DNA from: an uncultured Shinella sp.
GTDB lineage: Bacteria; Pseudomonadota; Alphaproteobacteria; Rhizobiales; Rhizobiaceae
Direction of reading: 5' to 3'
DNA length: 12,700 nt
Assembly: GCF_946479415.1 (NCBI RefSeq)
Contig: NZ_CAMLFY010000128.1
Location: 1-12,700, forward strand
Part shown: piece after piece, positions 1 to 4,780 of the stretch
Layout: the number at the start of each line of letters is the position of its first letter
How positions within the stretch are numbered: position 1 is the first letter of the stretch
Program-made: the position numbers and the translations under genes
The notes under the pieces: generated by a model
The model's database searches: none
Seen by the model: the letters and a program-made list of their open reading frames with translations, nothing else
Told to the model about the DNA's origin: nothing

Positions 1-745
1 CGACCATGGAGGCGACGACGACCATGGCGAGCGACATCATGATGGTCTGGTTGATACCGGCCATGATAGTGGGCAGCGCCAGCGGCATCTGCACGTTCCT
101 GAGCTTCTGCCAGCCGGAAGACCCGAAGGCGTCTGCGGCCTCCAGAACCTCCTTGTCGACGAGCCGGATGCCCAAGTTGGTCAGGCGGATCATCGGCGGT
201 ACGGCATAGATGACGACCGCGATGAGGCCCGGCACCTTGCCGATGCCGAAGATCATGACGACGGGGATGAGATAGACGAAACTCGGCATCGTCTGCATCA
301 CGTCGAGGATCGGGTTGACGAAGCCTTGCACCCGGTCTGACCGGGCCATGAGGATGCCGATCGGAATGCCCACCAGGATGGCGATGAACGTACAGACCGT
401 CACCATGGCGAGCGTCACCATCGTGTCGTTCCAAAGACCCAGCAACCCGATGGCAAGCATCGAGAGGGCGGTGCCGATGGTGATCCTGATGTTGCGGCTG
501 CCGAAATAGACGATCGCCAACATGATCAGAAGGATGATCGGCCAGGGCGAGCTGACGAAAAGCCGCTCGAGATAGTTCAGAAACCATTGCAGCGGCTGCA
601 CCATCGCATCGATGGCGTTGACATAGCTTCGAACGAGGGCCTTGAAGCCATCATCGACACTTTTTCTGACTGCACGGATACTGACGTCACTGAAGGCCGG
701 AAATTTACAAAGAAAGTCTGGCAACGATTCGCATAGACCTGCCAT
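1..745 (-). CDS. ABC transporter permease, glycine betaine/proline/choline type (partial, C-terminus outside window)
   Basis: Inner-membrane subunit of an importer for quaternary amines or proline betaine-like osmolytes (ProW/ChoW/OpuAB family). The minus-strand frame is open from the ATG at 745 to the window edge, giving 248 residues. A soluble N-terminal stretch of about 65 residues is followed by hydrophobic segments near residues 68-82, 92-105, 110-133 and 152-186. The cytoplasmic EAA loop that docks on the ATPase is visible at about 202-222 (EAADAFGSSGWQKL, with the conserved Gly at 208). A purine-rich AGAGAGGGGACAGGA stretch just upstream serves as ribosome binding site. It lies downstream of the binding-protein gene in the same direction, so the two probably form one operon, although the 249-base spacer is long. 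The family call is firm; the substrate (choline, betaine, proline betaine, histidine) cannot be read from this fragment. The ATPase gene presumably follows beyond the edge. Confidence 0.9.
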   Translation of the reverse strand, partial: MAGLCESLPDFLCKFPAFSDVSIRAVRKSVDDGFKALVRSYVNAIDAMVQPLQWFLNYLERLFVSSPWPIILLIMLAIVYFGSRNIRITIGTALSMLAIGLLGLWNDTMVTLAMVTVCTFIAILVGIPIGILMARSDRVQGFVNPILDVMQTMPSFVYLIPVVMIFGIGKVPGLIAVVIYAVPPMIRLTNLGIRLVDKEVLEAADAFGSSGWQKLRNVQMPLALPTIMAGINQTIMMSLAMVVVASMV

Positions 746-773
746 TCCTGTCCCCTCTCTACCGGAAGTTATT

Positions 774-816
774 GTCTCGCAACGCAATGTATTTTTGTTG
801 CAACTGCGAACGAGAC
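774..816. repeat. Bulged inverted repeat just upstream of the permease gene
   Basis: GTCTCG at 774-779 is the reverse complement of CGAGAC at 811-816. Inside, CAAC at 780-783 pairs with GTTG at 797-800. Read on the minus strand this would make a bulged RNA hairpin that ends about 29 bases before the permease start codon, in an AT-rich patch (785-800). It could be a leader structure, a regulator site or chance. Confidence 0.35.
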
Positions 817-857
817 GGTGCGCACAGGGATATTCTTGTTCTGGTTCCCGGCTTGCA

Positions 858-875
858 GTTCGTCATGACACGAAC
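858..875. repeat. Short perfect inverted repeat in the binding protein-permease spacer
   Basis: GTTCGT (858-863) and ACGAAC (870-875) flank a 6-base spacer, CATGAC. It is the size of a small regulator operator or a weak hairpin. No nearby promoter was recognised that would tell which. Confidence 0.3.
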
Positions 876-961
876 CACTGCATGTTACTGTGCTGTTTGC
901 GACCTCTGCAGTTTCTTGATGCGCGGCGATAAGGATGCCGCTCGTTCAGGTCGCGGAAAGG

Positions 962-987
962 GCCGGCAGCCGGGAAGGGCTGCCGGC
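962..987 (-). promoter_or_regulatory. Strong intercistronic hairpin after the binding-protein gene
   Basis: A perfect 10-base-pair stem, GCCGGCAGCC at 962-971 and GGCTGCCGGC at 978-987, closes a 6-base loop. It begins 7 bases after the stop codon of the binding-protein gene (stop at 995-997, minus strand). The bases that follow on the minus strand (CTTTCCGCG) are not a proper U-run, so it is a poor intrinsic terminator. In many ABC operons such a stem protects the upstream mRNA and lets the binding protein be made in excess over the membrane subunits. That role is inferred here. Confidence 0.6.
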
Positions 988-994
988 GATCGGT

Positions 995-1993
995 TTAGAG
1001 AGCGGCCTTGACCTTCTCGGCGACCTCGGGGGAAACCCACTTGGTCCACATGTCGGGATAGGTTTCGAGGAAGTACTTCGCAGCATCCTCGTTCGTGCCC
1101 TGGTTGGCGTCCATCCAGGCGAGAACCTTGCCGACCGTGCCGTTATCCCATTGGCGGGTCTTCATATAGTCCATGGCAACGCCGGCCTTTTCGGAGAAGG
1201 CCTTGGTCACGACGGTGAAGACGTCGGAGGTCGGATAGGAGTTGACCTTCGGGTTTGCGCAGTCCGGAACGGCGGTGCAGGCATCCCAGTCGGCCTTGTT
1301 GTGGTCTACGCCGAAGGAGAGCTTGGTCATCTCGTACTTGCCGAGGATGGCCGTCGGTGCCCAGTAATAGCCGCGCCAGCCGGTCTTCTTTTCGAAGGCG
1401 TTCGCAATCGAGCCGTCGAGGCCGGCAGCCGAGCCCGTATCGACGAGCGTGAAGCCGTCCTTGTCGGCATCGAGTGCGCGGTAGAGGTTGTCCGTCGAGA
1501 CCTGGCAGTTCCAGCCCGAGGGGCAATTGTGCACGGCGCCCTTGGAGGCGTCTTCCGGTGCCGGGAACAGTTCCGGATGCTTCAGCGCGTCCTGAACGGT
1601 CTTGATGTCTGGATGCTCGTCGGCGAGGAATTTCGGGATCCACCAGCCTTCCACGCCGCCCTCCGAGAGGAGGGGAGCGAGCTGGATGAGACGGCCTTCC
1701 TTGATGGCGGCGTCGAGCGGCGTGCGCACGGCGTTCACCCACATTTCGGGCGCGACATCAGGCTCGCCCTTTTCGTTCATGGAGGTGAAGGTCGGCATGG
1801 TGTCGCCGGTAACCAGCGTCACGGTGCAGCCGTAGCCGTTTTCGAGGATGATCTTGTCGACATGCGCGGCGACGCCGGCCGAGGCCCAGTTCATTTCGGC
1901 CATGGAAACTTCGCCGCACTCTGCGGCCTGGGCAGAACCGGCAAAGCCATAAAGGCCGGCAGCGATGATGGTGGAAGCAAGGAGCTTCTTCAT
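995..1993 (-). CDS. Periplasmic substrate-binding protein of a glycine betaine/proline-type ABC transporter (OpuAC/ProX family)
   Basis: Captures a quaternary amine or related osmolyte in the periplasm and delivers it to the permease encoded downstream. The start chosen is the ATG at 1993, giving 332 residues: it has GGGAGGT ten bases upstream and opens directly with a signal peptide (MKKLLASTIIAAGLYGFAGSAQA, cleavage likely near Ala23-Ala24). An upstream in-frame ATG at 2026 would add 11 residues in front of the signal peptide and has no good ribosome site. Family marks are the GWWIPKF segment (116-122), the YYWAPTAILGKY segment (209-220) and several Trp/Tyr residues suited to an aromatic cage for a quaternary ammonium group. 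Six cysteines (26, 56, 157, 163, 239, 245) are spaced as likely disulfide pairs. The sequence is unlike the choline-specific ChoX of Sinorhizobium as I remember it and closer to the betaine/proline/HutX-like branch, so no gene symbol is given. Confidence 0.9.
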   Translation of the reverse strand: MKKLLASTIIAAGLYGFAGSAQAAECGEVSMAEMNWASAGVAAHVDKIILENGYGCTVTLVTGDTMPTFTSMNEKGEPDVAPEMWVNAVRTPLDAAIKEGRLIQLAPLLSEGGVEGWWIPKFLADEHPDIKTVQDALKHPELFPAPEDASKGAVHNCPSGWNCQVSTDNLYRALDADKDGFTLVDTGSAAGLDGSIANAFEKKTGWRGYYWAPTAILGKYEMTKLSFGVDHNKADWDACTAVPDCANPKVNSYPTSDVFTVVTKAFSEKAGVAMDYMKTRQWDNGTVGKVLAWMDANQGTNEDAAKYFLETYPDMWTKWVSPEVAEKVKAAL

Positions 1994-2328
1994 GAGATTA
2001 AGACCTCCCAGTCTTGGATGCAGCAATCAACCCGGAAGGCAGCGCAGGCTACTGCGTTGTCCCGTCTGCCTGAAAGTCTAGCGACAGCCACGGAGGTTCG
2101 ATGCCAGTGAGGCGAGCCAATCCCCCTGCTGAAAAGCGCCGATCCCTGTTTTTTTGTTCACCGGTGGAACCCTGTCACCGGAGACCTCTTGTCGTGCGCT
2201 ACAGGGGCTAGCCTACGGGTTCTCATTGAGAAATCAACCTCCTGCGCGCCGTCTGGTGGCGCAGATAAGCCCGCAGCACTGCCGGGATGCTGGAAATCCG
2301 GCAACCGGACGGTGGAAAAATTTGGGCG

Positions 2329-2348
2329 TTTGCTCGCATTCGGGCAAA
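2329..2348. repeat. 20-base dyad, possible operator
   Basis: TTTGCTCG (2329-2336) and CGGGCAAA (2341-2348) form an 8-base inverted repeat with one mismatch (a G-U pair in RNA) around CATT. Size and symmetry resemble a dimeric repressor site, but it is over 300 bases upstream of the nearest start codon and its regulator is unknown. Confidence 0.25.
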
Positions 2349-2430
2349 TGTTCAAGGGTGCTTGAAGAGGCGGTTTACGATGGTCGTTGAATGCGGACAT
2401 ATCCTGTCCCGTCTGCGCCGCTTTGCCGTC

Positions 2431-2480
2431 CAAAAAAATATTTCGAAATTTTTCAAAAAAAGTCGCGATTCATCTTTGCT
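2431..2480. other. AT-rich island with a palindrome
   Basis: A patch of A- and T-runs in an otherwise GC-rich neighbourhood, centred on the perfect palindrome ATTTCGAAAT (2440-2449), which extends imperfectly to 2436-2453. Such patches in GC-rich genomes are often promoters, nucleoid-protein sites or ends of inserted DNA. No start codon with good coding sequence follows in either direction. Confidence 0.4.
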
Positions 2481-2710
2481 TAAGCTCCCGATAACGGTCC
2501 GGTAAGGATGTGCCGCTATTGGTTCCATCACGGCGGGAGACACCGCCGCCCGCTCCGGAAAGGTATTGCGTACCGGGGTGACTGGGCTTCGACGCGTGTT
2601 TGTCGAAAGCCGCCATGCGTATTTTGGCAAGCCGTGCATCACCGAAAGGGATGTACGGCTTTCGCCGTTTCAGGGCGTCGTTTTCCGAGAACGGATCCCG
2701 GTAGCAGGCA

Positions 2711-2743
2711 AAGAAAAACGCCGCCTCCCGGAGAGAGGCGACG
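2711..2743 (-). terminator. Rho-independent terminator of the small gene at 2780-2923
   Basis: On the minus strand, CGTCGCCTC and GAGGCGGCG form a 9-base-pair stem (one G-U pair) with a 7-base loop, followed at once by TTTTTCTT. This is a textbook intrinsic terminator, 36 bases after the stop codon of the small open reading frame. No other minus-strand gene lies between, so it supports that frame being transcribed. Confidence 0.88.
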
Positions 2744-2779
2744 TCGTATGCGAGCGGACCTGACGTCGCGCTCGAAGGA

Positions 2780-2923
2780 TCAGCCGACGTTGCGCGTGCG
2801 GATGAAGCCGAGCGGGCCGAACGGCGCGTCCATGACGACGTTGCGCACGCGGGACTGGCTCTTGGGAGCGAAGCCGTTCCAGGCGATTTGTACGAAGTTC
2901 GGCTTGCTGAAGATGAACAGCAT
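2780..2923 (-). CDS. Small uncharacterised basic protein, 47 residues
   Basis: I do not recognise this protein. The frame runs from the ATG at 2923 to TGA at 2780-2782. AGGAC lies 7 bases before the ATG, and codons are the GC-ending ones preferred by the neighbouring genes (ATC, TTC, AAC, GGC, GTC, CGC), unlike the flanking intergenic frames. The product starts MLFIFSKPNF and ends GFIRTRNVG. It has six Phe and one Trp, six Lys/Arg against a single Asp, no clear membrane span and no signal peptide. An in-frame upstream ATG at 3004 would lie in the promoter region and is disfavoured. A sigma70-like promoter (2976-3004) and an intrinsic terminator (2711-2743) bracket it, so it looks like a monocistronic gene divergent from cobQ. 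It could also be the remnant of a longer gene or an mRNA for a dual-function small RNA; protein coding is favoured by codon bias. Confidence 0.65.
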   Translation of the reverse strand: MLFIFSKPNFVQIAWNGFAPKSQSRVRNVVMDAPFGPLGFIRTRNVG

Positions 2924-2975
2924 GGTCTTTGTCCTAAAAATCCGAAGCCACGCGCCTCGGCTGTCTGATGGTGTT

Positions 2976-3004
2976 GATATAGGCGCGGTCGGGCCAAAAG
3001 TCAC
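2976..3004 (-). promoter_or_regulatory. Sigma70-like promoter for the small gene
   Basis: On the minus strand, GTGACT (3004-2999) and TATATC (2981-2976) are separated by exactly 17 bases, matching 4 of 6 consensus positions each. Transcription would start near 2969, leaving a leader of roughly 45 bases before the ATG at 2923. Confidence 0.5.
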
Positions 3005-3090
3005 GATCGTTCACGGCGCAAAATGTCGCAGAATGAACAGCAGATCAGCCCTGCGGATTTTGCATGACGGGCTGTTGCGGAAATACATCT

Positions 3091-3122
3091 GATTGCGGCC
3101 GCCGATTGCGGCAAGATTGCGG
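3091..3122 (+). repeat. Three direct copies of GATTGCGG upstream of cobQ
   Basis: Identical octamers start at 3091, 3104 and 3115 (spacings of 13 and 11 bases); a partial copy, GTTGCGG, is at 3074-3080. They end 46 bases before the cobQ start. Regular spacing close to one helical turn fits a binding site array for a regulator, but no regulator is known. No cobalamin riboswitch was seen upstream of cobQ. Confidence 0.45.
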
Positions 3123-3168
3123 TAAATCAGGGCTTTTCGGCGGCGGAGCCGAATGCTAGGAGGGCGTC

Positions 3169-4629
3169 ATGGTGAGATCGATCATGCTTCAGGGCACCGG
3201 CTCGGATGTCGGAAAAACGGTATTGGTGGCGGGGCTCTGCCGCATCGCCGCCAATCGCGGGCTGAAGGTGCGTCCCTTCAAGCCGCAGAACATGTCCAAC
3301 AACGCCGCCGTTTCGGCCGATGGCGGCGAGATCGGCCGGGCGCAGTGGCTGCAATCGCTCGCCGCCCGCGTGCCGTCCTCCGTGCACATGAATCCGGTGC
3401 TCTTGAAGCCGCAGTCGGATGTCGGCAGCCAGATCATTCTGCAGGGCAACGTGTTCGGTCAGGCCAAAGGACGCGACTATCAGGCGCTGAAGCCGAAGCT
3501 CATGGGCGCGGTCATGGAAAGTTTCGGGATCATCAGCGAAGGCGCGGATCTCGTCGTCGTGGAAGGGGCGGGCTCGCCGGCGGAAATCAACCTGCGTGCC
3601 GGCGATATCGCCAATATGGGCTTTGCGACGCGGGCGAATGTGCCGGTCGTTTTGGTCGGCGATATCGATCGCGGCGGCGTCATCGCCTCGCTGGTCGGCA
3701 CCCATGCCATCCTGCCGGAGGAAGACCGGCGCATGGTCACGGGCTATCTCATCAACAAGTTCCGTGGCGACGTCACGCTGTTCGACAGCGGTATTTCCGA
3801 GATAGCCCGCTTCACCGGCTGGCCCTGTTTCGGCGTCGTGCCGTGGCTGAAGCAGGCGGGCCATCTGCCGGCGGAGGATTCCGTCGTGCTGGAGCGGCTC
3901 GCCAAGGGTGGGGCAGGGGCATTGAAAGTCGCCGTGCCCGTCCTGCCGCGTATCGCCAATTTCGATGATCTCGATCCGCTCAAGGCCGAGCCACAGGTCG
4001 ATCTGGTCTTCGTGCGGCCGGGCGAGCGGTTTCCGGCCGATGCCGGGCTCGTCGTGCTGCCCGGCTCGAAATCCACCATTTCCGACCTTCGCGATTTCCG
4101 CGCCGCCGGCTGGGACAGGGATCTTCATCTCCATATGCGCCGCGGCGGCCGCGTCATCGGCATTTGCGGCGGCTACCAGATGCTCGGCCAGCGCGTCACC
4201 GACCCGCTCGGCATCGAAGGCAGCGAGCGCGCGGTCGAGGGGCTGGGCCTTTTGGCCGTCGAAACCGAGATGGCGCCGGAAAAGACCGTGCGCAACAGCA
4301 CCGCCCGCTCCCTGCAATATGACGTGCCGCTGGAGGGCTACGAAATCCATCTTGGCCGCACCACCGGCCCGGATGTGCTTCGTCCGTCCGTCAGCATCGA
4401 TGGGCGGCCGGATGGCGCCGTTTCGGCCGACGGGCGGGTGATGGGCACCTATCTGCACGGGCTTCTGTCCAGCGATGCCTATCGCGCCGGGCTTCTCGCC
4501 GATTTCGGCATCGAGGGCGGCGGCTTCGATTACCGCGCAAGCGTCGATGCCGCGCTCGACGGCGTGGCGGCGGAGCTGGAATCGGTTCTCGATCCCGCCT
4601 GGCTCGACGCGCTTCTGCAACCCGCCTGA
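3169..4629 (+). CDS. cobQ: Cobyric acid synthase (adenosylcobyrinate a,c-diamide amidotransferase)
   Basis: ATP- and glutamine-dependent enzyme of late cobalamin synthesis that adds four amide groups to adenosylcobyrinic acid a,c-diamide, in the cytoplasm. At 486 residues it is the normal length. The N-terminal dethiobiotin synthase-like ATPase domain (about 1-230) carries the P-loop variant GTGSDVGKT (9-17), followed by PFKPQNMSNNA and the EGAGSPAEINL segment typical of CobQ. The C-terminal class I glutaminase domain (about 250-440) has the nucleophile Cys333 in GICGGYQMLG and the catalytic His430 in YLHGLL. The start at 3169 has AGGAGGG five to eleven bases upstream. It stands alone on the plus strand, divergent from the small gene on its left and 151 bases from the cell-envelope gene on its right. 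It is separated from the riboswitch-controlled cob genes by about 2.5 kb. Confidence 0.97.
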   Translation: MVRSIMLQGTGSDVGKTVLVAGLCRIAANRGLKVRPFKPQNMSNNAAVSADGGEIGRAQWLQSLAARVPSSVHMNPVLLKPQSDVGSQIILQGNVFGQAKGRDYQALKPKLMGAVMESFGIISEGADLVVVEGAGSPAEINLRAGDIANMGFATRANVPVVLVGDIDRGGVIASLVGTHAILPEEDRRMVTGYLINKFRGDVTLFDSGISEIARFTGWPCFGVVPWLKQAGHLPAEDSVVLERLAKGGAGALKVAVPVLPRIANFDDLDPLKAEPQVDLVFVRPGERFPADAGLVVLPGSKSTISDLRDFRAAGWDRDLHLHMRRGGRVIGICGGYQMLGQRVTDPLGIEGSERAVEGLGLLAVETEMAPEKTVRNSTARSLQYDVPLEGYEIHLGRTTGPDVLRPSVSIDGRPDGAVSADGRVMGTYLHGLLSSDAYRAGLLADFGIEGGGFDYRASVDAALDGVAAELESVLDPAWLDALLQPA

Positions 4630-4682
4630 TTAAATCAGCAGGCTCAAACGTACAGCCATCAGGTTCTCCGATGCCGCTCTGC

Positions 4683-4746
4683 CGCACCAAAGTTGCGCCA
4701 GAATTCGGTGCGAGGAGTGATGGAAATCCGCCCGGATGACCGGGCG
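4683..4746. repeat. Two back-to-back inverted repeats between cobQ and the cell-envelope gene
   Basis: CGCACC (4683-4688) pairs with GGTGCG (4707-4712), and CGCCCGG (4729-4735) pairs perfectly with CCGGGCG (4740-4746) around ATGA. No U-run follows, so it is not a typical terminator. The compact two-palindrome layout in an intergenic gap resembles the mosaic palindromic elements of rhizobia; family membership is not established here. Confidence 0.4.
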
Positions 4747-4780
4747 CAGGCGCCCCGCGCGATCCAAAAGGGTGAGATAT

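Larger units (their letters stand above)
1994..2710. other. Intergenic region with no convincing gene
   Basis: About 700 bases upstream of the binding-protein gene. Frames here have poor third-position GC bias, weak starts and no recognisable domains. Contents seen: CCGGTG/CACCGG inverted repeat at 2161-2181; a 20-base dyad TTTGCTCG-CATT-CGGGCAAA at 2329-2348; GGACA-TATCC-TGTCC at 2395-2409; and an AT-rich island at about 2431-2480. The binding-protein promoter must lie in or before the 1994-2150 part, but no convincing -35/-10 pair was found there. Confidence 0.6.

Noticed and set aside
772..1011. Cys-rich plus-strand frame in the transporter spacer
   Set aside because: No ribosome site or host-like codon use; runs into the intercistronic hairpin.
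935..2110. 391-residue plus-strand frame over the binding-protein gene
   Set aside because: Antisense of a gene with signal peptide, ribosome site and family motifs; no domain of its own.
2161..2181. CCGGTG/CACCGG hairpin next to a T-run as a terminator
   Set aside because: The seven-T run lies before the hairpin on the plus strand and becomes an A-run after it on the minus strand, so neither direction gives a terminator.
2470..2616. 48-residue minus-strand frame (MAAFDKHASK...)
   Set aside because: Only moderate third-position GC, no ribosome site seen, and it lies after the intrinsic terminator of the small gene with no promoter of its own.
3127..4620. 497-residue open frame antisense to cobQ
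   Set aside because: Shadow of strong GC codon bias; the opposite frame is a complete CobQ with catalytic residues. The antisense product has no recognisable domain.
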